From Bacteroidota bacterium (lineage in GTDB: Bacteria > Bacteroidota > Bacteroidia > Chitinophagales > LD1), in the NCBI GenBank assembly GCA_026391075.1, contig JAPLES010000064.1, forward strand, positions 1 to 39,377: 39,377 bases of DNA, read 5' to 3'. A model generated the notes under the pieces. It ran no database searches and had not been told where the DNA came from. It was given only the letters and a program-made list of their open reading frames with translations. Within the stretch, counting starts at the first letter, position 1. Each line of letters begins with the position of its first letter. Made by a program: the position numbers and the translations under genes. Positions 1 to 7,499 of this stretch are shown here, in pieces.

Positions 1-1
1 A

Positions 2-670
2 CAGTCGTTAGGGAATGTTGATAGTCTTGAATTTCATCTTTCATCAACCGATACTGCAGGTGGATTTGGGATGAACAACCCTGCCTACTTTGCAATGGAT
101 TATTTGATTACTGCCGATACAGCTTACGCACAACCAACCGCAAACGATGATGCGGTAAATACCACTTATTTAAACGATACAGTGATTGCTGTGCTTGCCA
201 ACGATGTAGGTTTAATCGCAAATCCTTACACGGTAGAATTGTTGAGTGCGCCACTTATTCCGGGTGCTACCGCTACTGTGGAGAATAATGAAATTCATTA
301 CACACCTGCTGTAGGAATTGTTGCTTCAGATTTACTCGTGTATCGTGTGTATGATGCGTTAGGTGCAAGTGATACGGCTGTTGTTTCTATTAACGTAACA
401 GGTATTACCGGGTTTGATGAAATTGCGGATGTGGCTGCAAAGATTTATCCGAATCCGTTTTCTGAAAGTTTCGAGTTTCAAGTTTCGAGTTTCGAGTTGA
501 ATACAAATAGCACAATTCAAATTTTTGATGCAACAGGAAAAGAGATTGTGAAACAGCAACTTCAAACTCCCAACTTAGAACTTCAAACTTCGAACTGGAG
601 TTCAGGAATTTATTTTCTGAAGATGAGTTCAGATCAAGGAATACTGGTTAAGAAAATTGTGAAACAATAA
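2..670 (+). CDS. T9SS-exported surface protein, DUF4465-type C-terminus (5' partial)
   Basis: The frame is open from base 2 and the true start lies upstream, so only the C-terminal 222 residues are visible. The first residues before ATG 71 continue into a stretch ending GGFGMNNPAYFAMDYLI, which resembles the end of DUF4465 domains found beside BtuB genes in Bacteroidota. A cadherin/Ig-like module follows (TANDDAVNTT ... VLANDV), then a T9SS type A sorting domain with IYPNPF and a final GIYFLKM strand, ending in VKQ. It should cross the outer membrane by T9SS and be anchored at the surface. It heads the visible cobamide operon, 12 bases before the next gene. From memory, related accessory proteins of Bacteroides (BtuH type) bind B12; direct binding here is inference. 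Two period-7 repeats lie in the sorting domain. Confidence 0.75.
   Translation, partial: QSLGNVDSLEFHLSSTDTAGGFGMNNPAYFAMDYLITADTAYAQPTANDDAVNTTYLNDTVIAVLANDVGLIANPYTVELLSAPLIPGATATVENNEIHYTPAVGIVASDLLVYRVYDALGASDTAVVSINVTGITGFDEIADVAAKIYPNPFSESFEFQVSSFELNTNSTIQIFDATGKEIVKQQLQTPNLELQTSNWSSGIYFLKMSSDQGILVKKIVKQ
467..501 (+). repeat. Heptamer tandem repeat (AGTTTCG-like) in a T9SS domain
   Basis: Units of 7 bases read AGTTTCG, AGTTTCA, AGTTTCG, AGTTTCG and then decay. Because 7 is not a multiple of 3, the protein repeats every 7 residues, giving SFEFQVSSFEL in a loop of the type A sorting domain. Neither strand of the unit makes a stop codon. Confidence 0.85.
560..594 (+). repeat. Degenerate heptamer repeat (CTTCAAA-like) before the last sorting-domain strand
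   Basis: Five consecutive units are CTTCAAA, CTCCCAA, CTTAGAA, CTTCAAA and CTTCGAA. They encode LQTPNLELQTSN directly before the WSSGIYFL strand of the T9SS type A domain. Confidence 0.8.
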
Positions 671-682
671 TTCCTCAGACGA

Positions 683-1699
683 ATGAAAATTAAAGCTTTA
701 GAACAATGGAGAATCCTCTTAACCCCCTTTAGAGGGTTGGGGGTTTTCTTTTGTTTTTCGGTAAACGCTCAATTTGCGCCTGCTGCAGATATGATTGGTA
801 CAACTGCTATTTCAAAAGATAGCGCTGTGTTTGTTGAATGGGCAAACGCTTGTGCTATTCAACGTGGTTACTTAGATATTGCAACTCCGGATTCTGGCTT
901 TGCAAATTATGGTGATGGAAACTCTGCCATAGGAACGGCAGGGCAAAACGGCTTTGTAAGTTTGGGAGATGGAGGAACAGCAACACTCACTTTTCAAAAT
1001 TCAATTTACAATGGACAGGGTTTCGACTTTGCTGTTTTTGAAAACGGATTTTATACCGCAAGTCCGCTTGCATTTTTAGAGTTTGCGTTTGTTGAAGTAA
1101 GCAGCGATGGAAATAATTTCTTCCGCTTTCCTGTTACTTCAAACATTCAGGATAGCTCGCAAATTCCAATGAGCGGAGTTGATTGTTCGTTCGTAAATAA
1201 TCTTGCTGGCAAGTATGTTTTTGGTTATGGCACTCCTTTCGATTTAGAAGAATTGAAAAATGAAATTGGATTAGATGTAAATCACATCACCCATGTTCGT
1301 TTGATTGATGTGGTTGGTTCTATCAATAATCAATACGCTACTCACGACCAATACGGACACAAGATAAACGACCCGTATCCAACTCCGTTTCCTTCGAGCG
1401 GTTTTGATTTAGATGCGGTGGGAGTTATTAATCAAGTGAATGCTTCCGCTGTTGAAGAGTTGAAGGTTGCGAGTTACGGGTTACGAGTTTTTCCAAATCC
1501 ATCTTCAACTGATAACGTTACTTTGAAAGTGGACGAAGGATTGGTAGGAGCAAAATTGAAAGTGTTTGACATTACAGGGAAAACTTTAAACGAAGAGCGA
1601 ATCCAATCTCAATACTCAATACTCAATACTCAATACTATTCCAAAGGAATCTACTTTCTCTCTATCGGCAATCAAACGACTAAGCTCATCATCGAATGA
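683..1699 (+). CDS. T9SS type A surface protein of the cobamide uptake operon
   Basis: A 338-residue exported protein. An N-terminal signal ends near SVNAQ (about residue 30), a globular beta-rich domain spans about residues 35-250, and a T9SS type A sorting domain starts at VFPNPSS and ends with GIYFLSIG and KLIIE. The globular part contains GFDFAVFENGF and DLDAVGVIN. I recall this family as a common neighbour of DUF4465 and BtuB in Bacteroidota B12 loci, but know no settled name. The gene starts 12 bases after the upstream gene and overlaps btuB by 4 bases (ATGA), so it is almost certainly co-transcribed. The signal-peptide core is encoded by a G/C palindrome and the sorting domain holds two heptamer tracts. 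A role in catching or handing over cobamide at the surface is inferred from context. Confidence 0.8.
   Translation: MKIKALEQWRILLTPFRGLGVFFCFSVNAQFAPAADMIGTTAISKDSAVFVEWANACAIQRGYLDIATPDSGFANYGDGNSAIGTAGQNGFVSLGDGGTATLTFQNSIYNGQGFDFAVFENGFYTASPLAFLEFAFVEVSSDGNNFFRFPVTSNIQDSSQIPMSGVDCSFVNNLAGKYVFGYGTPFDLEELKNEIGLDVNHITHVRLIDVVGSINNQYATHDQYGHKINDPYPTPFPSSGFDLDAVGVINQVNASAVEELKVASYGLRVFPNPSSTDNVTLKVDEGLVGAKLKVFDITGKTLNEERIQSQYSILNTQYYSKGIYFLSIGNQTTKLIIE
715..745 (+). repeat. Palindromic CCCCCTTTAGAGGG-type repeat inside a signal peptide
   Basis: AACCCCC at 721-727 pairs with GGGGGTT at 739-745, and CCTCT at 715-719 with AGAGG at 731-735, giving two competing hairpins. It resembles a dispersed intergenic palindrome common in this phylum. 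Here it is in frame and encodes ILLTPFRGLGVF, the hydrophobic core of the signal peptide. Confidence 0.6.
1465..1492 (+). repeat. Degenerate heptamer repeat (GGTTACG-like)
   Basis: Units are GGTTGCG, AGTTACG, GGTTACG and a decayed AGTTTTT. They encode KVASYGLRV, the linker just before VFPNPSS that opens the T9SS type A sorting domain. Confidence 0.65.
1604..1638 (+). repeat. Heptamer tandem repeat (AATACTC) in a T9SS domain
   Basis: Three exact AATACTC units (1611-1631) are flanked by the near-copies CAATCTC and AATACTA. They encode QSQYSILNTQYY just before SKGIYFL, the same structural place as the 560-594 tract in the preceding gene. Confidence 0.9.
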
Positions 1700-3564
1700 A
1701 AACAGTAACAACATTTCTGTTTCTTATTTGCTTGCTTACTGCGCAAGCAGAAAGAAAAGACACAGTCATGTTAGATGAAGTAGTGAAGATTGAAAAGTTG
1801 TCTTCCAATAATTTTCAATCTCCATTTACTGAGATGAAATATCAGAACGGAAAAAGATTGAGTGATGTGTTAGGAGAATTTTCATCGGTGTATGTAAAGA
1901 ACTATGGAGTGGGGCAACTCTCGTCTATTGCTGTTCGCGGAACTTCTGCTTCGCAAACAGAAGTGCAGTGGAATGGAATAAAATTGAATTCACCTTCGCT
2001 TGGTCAATGCGACCTTTCGCTTTTCACCTTGGGCATGCAACAAGATTTGCAACTAGTTCGCACTGGTTATCGCGGAACAATCGGAGGAACTTTGCAAATG
2101 AATAATGTATTGAAAATCGATTCGGGCATTTCTGCCAACTTAAGTTTGCGTGCAGGAAGTTTTAAAACGTTTGAAGGAATTGGTTCAGTTCAATATGCGC
2201 GCAAAAACATTTCAGGCACTTCTAGTTTCAGCTATCTAAGTGCTGAAAATAATTTTCAGTTTCAGAATATTTTTAAAGAAGGGCATCCTTATCAGACGCA
2301 AACAAACGCTGTTGTTCGTCAACTTTCGTTTTTACAACAGCTTGGCGGCAAAATAAATTCACACAACGAACTGAACTTTAATTTGTGGCTTACAGAAGCG
2401 GACAGGCAAATTCCACCGATAATGAGTAAGGATGCAGCAAGTGAAAGTCAATATGATTATTCGTTGCGCTCCATGTTAAACTGGAAAGCAAAATATAAAT
2501 TGCTGAAGTTGAGCTTTACTTCTGCTTACATTCAGGATAAACTTCGCTATAAAAATACTGAAGCATTGATAGATGAAACATCGTTGATGCAGGCATTCAG
2601 AAATGCTTTCACCACTACTTATTCCTTCCCTTTCAATTTAGTTTTGAATGCTGAATTAAATTATGATTTGGAACGCGCCAATGTTCGCGCTTATGGCGAA
2701 GCAAAGTCAAGAAATATTTTCGGAATGAAATTTTATACCGATTACTACTTAACGAATGGCTTGAAATTTCATTTCGGATTTAGAGAAGATATTGTCGGCA
2801 AAAAACCTTCTGTATTTGCGCCTGAACTCGCTATTAATTTTTCAAAGCGAACAAAGGATGCGAAGCATTCTTTCAGCAGTGCAGTTATCGCATCACGCAA
2901 TTTTCGTTTCCCTACTTTAAACGATTTGTATTGGGTTCCCGGTGGAAATTCTGATTTAAAAAATGAACGAGCATGGAACGGTGAACTGAATTTTAAATAT
3001 GCGAATCAAAAGTATTTCGACATTTCGTTGAATGGTTTTTGTCTTTATGTAGATGATTGGATTCAGTGGATTCCGCAGGGAAATATTTGGATGCCTGTAA
3101 ACTACAAGCGCGTTTTATCGCGCGGGTTTGAAGCAAGCTTACATGCCACAAACGACAAGCACAACCCAAAAAGGTTTGCGATTCATTTTAATGCTTCTTA
3201 CACTTTTACTAAAACAACCAACCTTGATGCGGCTAATGAATTTGACCAATCTGCAGGTATGCAGTTGATTTATGTGCCGCTTCATCGGGTAGTAGCCGGA
3301 GTTCAACTGCAGTACCGCAAATTTTATTTGCGCTCGGTAAATAGTTTTGTAAGTCGTGTTTTCACTTCCACCGATAATGTACAATTTCTCAAAGGATATT
3401 TTCTTACTGATTTAGAAGCAGGTAAGGATTTTACCATTGACAAGTATGAAATAGGAATGTCGTTTCGTGTCAATAATTTGGCAAATGCTTCATATCAAAA
3501 CGTAGCACAACACGCCATGCCGGGAAGAAATTTTGAAGGAACACTTAGATTTAAATTTGACTGA
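1696..3564 (+). CDS. btuB: TonB-dependent outer-membrane receptor, BtuB-like (cobamide)
   Basis: A 622-residue outer-membrane receptor. The signal peptide ends near residue 18. A TonB-box-like DTVMLDEVVK segment (about 22-31) comes next, followed by the plug domain with LSSIAVRGTSASQTEVQWNG and SPSLGQCDLSLF. A beta barrel then runs to a C-terminus ending TLRFKFD, with a terminal aromatic pattern. The length matches BtuB (about 600) rather than the much longer SusC receptors, and there is no N-terminal carboxypeptidase-like extension. It overlaps both neighbours (4 bases upstream, 1 base downstream). Together with the adjoining BtuG-like, BtuF, BtuC and BtuD proteins it forms a complete import path, taking energy from TonB. 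Another corrinoid or metal chelate as substrate is possible, but the surrounding accessory genes favour B12. No riboswitch is visible because the operon head is outside the window. Confidence 0.85.
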   Translation: MKTVTTFLFLICLLTAQAERKDTVMLDEVVKIEKLSSNNFQSPFTEMKYQNGKRLSDVLGEFSSVYVKNYGVGQLSSIAVRGTSASQTEVQWNGIKLNSPSLGQCDLSLFTLGMQQDLQLVRTGYRGTIGGTLQMNNVLKIDSGISANLSLRAGSFKTFEGIGSVQYARKNISGTSSFSYLSAENNFQFQNIFKEGHPYQTQTNAVVRQLSFLQQLGGKINSHNELNFNLWLTEADRQIPPIMSKDAASESQYDYSLRSMLNWKAKYKLLKLSFTSAYIQDKLRYKNTEALIDETSLMQAFRNAFTTTYSFPFNLVLNAELNYDLERANVRAYGEAKSRNIFGMKFYTDYYLTNGLKFHFGFREDIVGKKPSVFAPELAINFSKRTKDAKHSFSSAVIASRNFRFPTLNDLYWVPGGNSDLKNERAWNGELNFKYANQKYFDISLNGFCLYVDDWIQWIPQGNIWMPVNYKRVLSRGFEASLHATNDKHNPKRFAIHFNASYTFTKTTNLDAANEFDQSAGMQLIYVPLHRVVAGVQLQYRKFYLRSVNSFVSRVFTSTDNVQFLKGYFLTDLEAGKDFTIDKYEIGMSFRVNNLANASYQNVAQHAMPGRNFEGTLRFKFD

Positions 3565-4601
3565 TGAACAGAATAACTCCGTTGCTCATTCTTCTCGCCT
3601 GTATTTCATCTTGTCATAAAGACAAAACTCCTGATTTGCCTAAGAGCAAAGGAGTTTACATCATTAACGAAGGCAACTTTGGTTTCGGAAATGCCGATGT
3701 TTCATTTTACAACCCCGAAACAAAAACAACTACTAACGATTTATTTAAAACAGTGAATGGCTATTCGCTTGGCGATGTGGAGCAAAGCATGTATATCAAA
3801 GATTCGGTGGCGTTTATTTTGGTAAATAATTCTGCGAAGATTGAGATGGTGAAGATTCCGTCATTTCAAAAAATCAGAACCATTACTATAAGTGGTTCTT
3901 CACCACGTTATATTCTTCCGGTTGATGATAGCATTGCATACGTTACCGAGCTGTACTCAAATAAAATTCATGTCATTAATTACCAAACAGGAAATCTGAA
4001 AGCAGATATTTCAGTGCCGCAATACACCGAGCATTTAGTGCGTGTAGATGAGTATGTTTTTGCCGAAGGCAAAAAGATTTACTCCAATCCCTCTTCAGAA
4101 GGGGCTGTTTACAGAATAAGAATTGCCGACAATACTTTTGTTGACAAAAAGGAATTTGCCGGTGATGCTGGTGGAATAGTGCAGGACAAGAACAAAAATA
4201 TTTGGATTGCTCTTGATGAAGATTCAGCAACAAACACCAAAGCATCACTTGTTTGTCTTGATAAAAATCTGAACATGGTTGCTCAATATTCAATGAGTAG
4301 TTTTGGTCTTCATCCGAATCATTTGTGTATTGAAGGAAATGGAGAAATACTTTTTTTTCTGGCAAACAAAAATATTTACAACACGTCTATTTCAAATCTA
4401 CAACCTACTATTCTCTTTACCTCAACTGCCTCTAATGTTTATTCAATGGATGTTGACCCGGCAAACGGAGATTTCTATTTAAGCGATGCCTTGGATTATG
4501 TTCAGTCGTCACATATTTATCGTCACGACAAAACAGGAACTTTGATTCATTCTTTCACTGCCGGAGTTATATCAGGCAATTTTGCTTTTACACATGAGTA
4601 G
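3564..4601 (+). CDS. btuG: BtuG-like YncE/DUF5074 beta-propeller surface lipoprotein
   Basis: A 345-residue lipoprotein whose signal ends in LLACISSC, with the probable lipidated Cys at residue 17. The mature part starts with GVYIINEGNFGFGNADVSFY, the hallmark opening of the YncE-like/DUF5074 seven-bladed propellers of Bacteroidota. Repeated blade strands such as SSPRYILPVDDSIAYVTELY and SNKIHVINYQTG follow. In Bacteroides thetaiotaomicron the homologous BtuG sits on top of BtuB and binds B12 extremely tightly, so the same job is likely here; that is family knowledge plus gene order. The start codon overlaps the btuB stop by one base (TGATG), which suggests translational coupling. The stop overlaps the btuF start by 8 bases. 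The symbol is by similarity only. Confidence 0.8.
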   Translation: MNRITPLLILLACISSCHKDKTPDLPKSKGVYIINEGNFGFGNADVSFYNPETKTTTNDLFKTVNGYSLGDVEQSMYIKDSVAFILVNNSAKIEMVKIPSFQKIRTITISGSSPRYILPVDDSIAYVTELYSNKIHVINYQTGNLKADISVPQYTEHLVRVDEYVFAEGKKIYSNPSSEGAVYRIRIADNTFVDKKEFAGDAGGIVQDKNKNIWIALDEDSATNTKASLVCLDKNLNMVAQYSMSSFGLHPNHLCIEGNGEILFFLANKNIYNTSISNLQPTILFTSTASNVYSMDVDPANGDFYLSDALDYVQSSHIYRHDKTGTLIHSFTAGVISGNFAFTHE

Positions 4602-5748
4602 GAAATGGTTATTGGTTATTGGTTATTGGTTATTGGTGGCTTCATGCCATCAAAGAGTTTCTCATAAGGAAGAAACTAAAACGCATTGCATAAAAGAAGC
4701 ATCGTTTCCTATAAAATACGCAAAAGGTTTTTCTATTGATTACTACAATGGCTTCAAAGTAATCACCGTAAAAGATTGGAGAGATACTGCGAAAATATTT
4801 GCTCAGTATGTTTTGCTTCCGCATGGAAAACCGGCACCGGTTGATTATGCGGATGCAGTTTTGTTAGATACTCCCTTGCGAAAAGTAATTTGCATTTCTA
4901 CCAACCATATTTCTGCATTGGCGCAATTGGGATTGGTTGATTCCATTGGAGGTGTTGCAAATGTTGCACTCATTTATAACAAAGAAGTCGTTGCACGGGT
5001 TCAACAAAATAAAATACCTGATGTGGGCAGGGATGATTTGAACTACGAAAAAATAGTGGAGTTGAATCCGTCTTTTGTTTTCACTTCCGGCAATTGGGAT
5101 GGTGGCGATAAAATGAAAATAAAATTGAATTCGCTGCACATAAAATCTGTTTTGAATTTAGATTACATGGAGCAAGAGCCACTAGCCCGCGCTGAATGGT
5201 TGAAGTTTGTTGCTACGTTCTATGATAGAGAAAAAGAAGCCGACAGTATTTTTCAAGAGCTCGAAAAAAACTATTTGACTCTGAAAGAAAAAGCAAAATC
5301 TGTTTCAGCAAAGCCATCTGTGTTTGCAAATATTCCTTTTAAAGAAATTTGGTACATGCCGTGTGGCGAGAACTATATGGCTAAACTGATTGCTGATGCG
5401 GGTGGAGATTTTTTATGGAAGGATGCAAAAGCAACTAATGGTTTAAATCTTAATTTGGATTACGAAGCGGTCTACGCGAAAGCTGCTGATGCTGATATAT
5501 GGTTGTGTAATGGTTTTGCAGGTTCTCTGTCAGAAATAAAAGCTGCTGATAAAAAGAACACTTTTTTCAAAGCTTATAAAACAAAGAATGTTTTCAATAA
5601 CGATAAACGAAACACACCAAGCGGTGGTTTTGATTTTTGGGAAAGTGGTGCGTTGACTCCTGATAAGGTATTAGCTGATTTGATTTTTATTTTTCATCCT
5701 GAACTCTTCCCTAATCACGAATTGTATTACTACCGAAAGCTGAAATGA
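4594..5748 (+). CDS. btuF: ABC transporter substrate-binding lipoprotein, BtuF-like
   Basis: I chose ATG 4594, giving 384 residues and an 8-base overlap with the preceding gene; a TTG at 4582 would add only four residues. A lipoprotein signal, WLLVIGYWLLVASC, puts the lipidated Cys at residue 18. The body is a TroA/FecB-type two-lobe binding protein: lobe one has KVICISTNHISALAQLGL and SIGGVANVALIYN, then DVGRDDLNYEKIVELNPSFV, and lobe two has the conserved tail GGFDFWESGALTPDKVLADL. It should bind cobamide in the periplasm and deliver it to BtuC/BtuD, whose genes follow directly (ATGA overlap with btuC). The signal-peptide core is encoded by four perfect GGTTATT heptamers, so a one-unit gain or loss would shift the frame right after the N-terminus. 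Confidence 0.85.
   Translation: MSRKWLLVIGYWLLVASCHQRVSHKEETKTHCIKEASFPIKYAKGFSIDYYNGFKVITVKDWRDTAKIFAQYVLLPHGKPAPVDYADAVLLDTPLRKVICISTNHISALAQLGLVDSIGGVANVALIYNKEVVARVQQNKIPDVGRDDLNYEKIVELNPSFVFTSGNWDGGDKMKIKLNSLHIKSVLNLDYMEQEPLARAEWLKFVATFYDREKEADSIFQELEKNYLTLKEKAKSVSAKPSVFANIPFKEIWYMPCGENYMAKLIADAGGDFLWKDAKATNGLNLNLDYEAVYAKAADADIWLCNGFAGSLSEIKAADKKNTFFKAYKTKNVFNNDKRNTPSGGFDFWESGALTPDKVLADLIFIFHPELFPNHELYYYRKLK
4607..4634 (+). repeat. Four perfect GGTTATT heptamers in the btuF signal peptide
   Basis: Exact units lie at 4607-4613, 4614-4620, 4621-4627 and 4628-4634, followed by a partial GGT. The seven codons of the cycle are G-Y-W-L-L-V-I, all hydrophobic or aromatic, so the repeat itself makes the membrane-spanning core of the signal. 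Confidence 0.95.
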
Positions 5749-6764
5749 TTCGCAACAGAAATATTTTTTTGTTTATCGCTTTCGCATTTTGTGTGATTGC
5801 AGTTTTTTTTCTGCAACTCATACTCGGTTCCGTTTCTATTCCATTTTCAGAGGTCGTTTCAATTTTAATTCATAATACTTCAAGTAGTGAAGCTTGGAGA
5901 AATATTGTTCTAGAATCGCGCCTGCCTGCTGCACTTGCAGCGCTGCTTGCAGGCGCAGGGTTATCAGTTAGCGGCCTGCAAATGCAAACCATGTTCCGAA
6001 ATCCTGTTGCAGGTCCTTATGTGTTAGGTATAAGCGCTGGGGCAAGTTTTGGAGTGGCAGTTTTTATTCTTGCAGCCAGCGCATTTGGAGTTACTGAAAT
6101 TCATTTGCTAAGTAGTTGGAGTATCATCATAGCTGCTGCCGTTGGTGCTGTGTTTATTTTCTTCATCAACTTTCTTATTTCATTTCGGCTGAACGATGTA
6201 GTAGCTCTTCTTATAATCGGCTTAATGATTGGTGGCGGTATCAGTGCTTTGATTGAAATTATGCAATCATTTTCCAGCAACGAGGCGTTAAAGAATTACG
6301 TTCTGTGGACCTTCGGTAGTTTTCGTTATGTGGATACGAATCAAATTTTCTATCTGGCTTTAGTTGTTGTAATTGGTGTAGTGTTTTCATTTTTTCTTTC
6401 CAAGCCGCTTAACCTTTTATTACTTGGAGATACTTATGCAACAAGCACTGGACTAAATATTCGTGTTGCAAAAATCTTGATAGTTCTATGCACAAGTATT
6501 CTTGCCGGTAGCATTACCGCTTTCTGTGGACCAATTGGTTTTGTTGGTTTGGCTGTGCCGCATATTGCACGTTCTGTTTTTAAAACTGCGGACCATAAAA
6601 TTCTTACTCCTGCATGTGTATTAATCGGTGCTGTCATTTGCGGTTTGTGTAACGTCATCGCATCTACTCCTGGCTCTGATAATGTGTTGCCGGTTAATGC
6701 TATTACATCATTGCTTGGCGCGCCTGTGGTTATTTGGATAATTCTTCGTCAACGTAAATTTTAA
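5745..6764 (+). CDS. btuC: FecCD-family ABC transporter permease, BtuC-like
   Basis: A 339-residue inner-membrane permease with about ten hydrophobic segments, the usual length for FecCD/BtuC. Family motifs are easy to see: RLPAALAALLAGAGLSVSG near residues 62-80, MQTMFRNPVAGPYVLGISAG just after, FCGPIGFVGLAVPHIAR near 260-276, and a C-terminal TSLLGAPVVIWIILR. It should form the translocation path for cobamide as a dimer with two BtuD subunits. It starts on the btuF stop (ATGA) and its stop abuts the btuD ATG with no gap, so the three transport genes form a coupled block. FecCD permeases also carry siderophores and heme; substrate is assigned from the operon, not from this protein alone. Confidence 0.9.
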   Translation: MIRNRNIFLFIAFAFCVIAVFFLQLILGSVSIPFSEVVSILIHNTSSSEAWRNIVLESRLPAALAALLAGAGLSVSGLQMQTMFRNPVAGPYVLGISAGASFGVAVFILAASAFGVTEIHLLSSWSIIIAAAVGAVFIFFINFLISFRLNDVVALLIIGLMIGGGISALIEIMQSFSSNEALKNYVLWTFGSFRYVDTNQIFYLALVVVIGVVFSFFLSKPLNLLLLGDTYATSTGLNIRVAKILIVLCTSILAGSITAFCGPIGFVGLAVPHIARSVFKTADHKILTPACVLIGAVICGLCNVIASTPGSDNVLPVNAITSLLGAPVVIWIILRQRKF

Positions 6765-7499
6765 ATGAAACTGAAAGCAGAAAAATTGAGTATCGGTTAC
6801 GGAAATGATAATACCATCTTCCCCGAAATTTCTTTTGTTGCAGATGAAGGAGAAATGATTGCCTTGCTTGGAGTTAACGGCATCGGTAAATCTACTTTGC
6901 TTAGAACCATTTCAGGACTGCAAAAAAGTGTGAACGGAACTATTTCAGTAGGCGAGAAGCCGTTGGAAGGTTTAACGGTGCAGGAAAGAGCAAAACTCAT
7001 CAGCATTGTTTTAACCGAGAAGATTTTCGTTGATAATATTTCTGTTCGAGACTTTGTTTCTCTTGGTCGCATGCCTTATACAAGTTGGCTTGGAAATTTA
7101 GCAGATGAAGATTTACAAGAGGTGGAGACGGTAATGGCTATTATGAAAATGCAGAGGTTGCAGGCCAAACTGTTCAATCAAATCAGCGATGGAGAAAAAC
7201 AAAAAGTTCTCATTGCTCGTGCACTATGTCAGCAAACTCCGGTTATTATTTTGGATGAGCCAACTGCCTTTCTTGATTTCAGAAATAAAAAGGAAATTTT
7301 GGAATTGCTTTCTTCTGTTTCAAAAGACTTGAAGAAGATTGTAATTCTATCTACTCATGACATTGAAGCATCAGTACAGTATTGTAGTAAATGTTGGCTG
7401 ATGACCGAAGAGAAAAAATTTGTGGAGATAGCGCGAAGTGAAAATTTTACCAGCGAAGTAATGAGTCAATTGTTCATTGAATCAAACCGCCACTCTTAA
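6765..7499 (+). CDS. btuD: ABC transporter ATP-binding protein, BtuD-like
   Basis: A 244-residue ATPase that powers the BtuC permease. Walker A GVNGIGKST is at residues 36-44, the signature is SDGEKQK at about 141-147 in place of the usual SGGQ, Walker B VIILDEPT is at 160-167, and the switch His lies in STHD. The usual Q-loop glutamine is not obvious: the segment reads ISIVLTEK (residues 79-86), a form I recall from other Bacteroidota members of this FecE/HmuV/BtuD subgroup. It is the last gene of the operon. Its 3' end overlaps the convergent response regulator gene by 4 bases, and no terminator hairpin is visible between them. Confidence 0.88.
   Translation: MKLKAEKLSIGYGNDNTIFPEISFVADEGEMIALLGVNGIGKSTLLRTISGLQKSVNGTISVGEKPLEGLTVQERAKLISIVLTEKIFVDNISVRDFVSLGRMPYTSWLGNLADEDLQEVETVMAIMKMQRLQAKLFNQISDGEKQKVLIARALCQQTPVIILDEPTAFLDFRNKKEILELLSSVSKDLKKIVILSTHDIEASVQYCSKCWLMTEEKKFVEIARSENFTSEVMSQLFIESNRHS

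Noticed and set aside
1-70. Cobalamin riboswitch at the start of the operon
   Set aside because: The coding frame is open to the window edge, so any riboswitch lies outside.
4582-4593. TTG start adding four residues to btuF
   Set aside because: ATG at 4594 gives a standard lipoprotein signal and a normal short overlap with the preceding gene.
467-4634. Repeats as a CRISPR array
   Set aside because: Units are 7 bases without spacers and lie in coding sequence; no cas genes are present.
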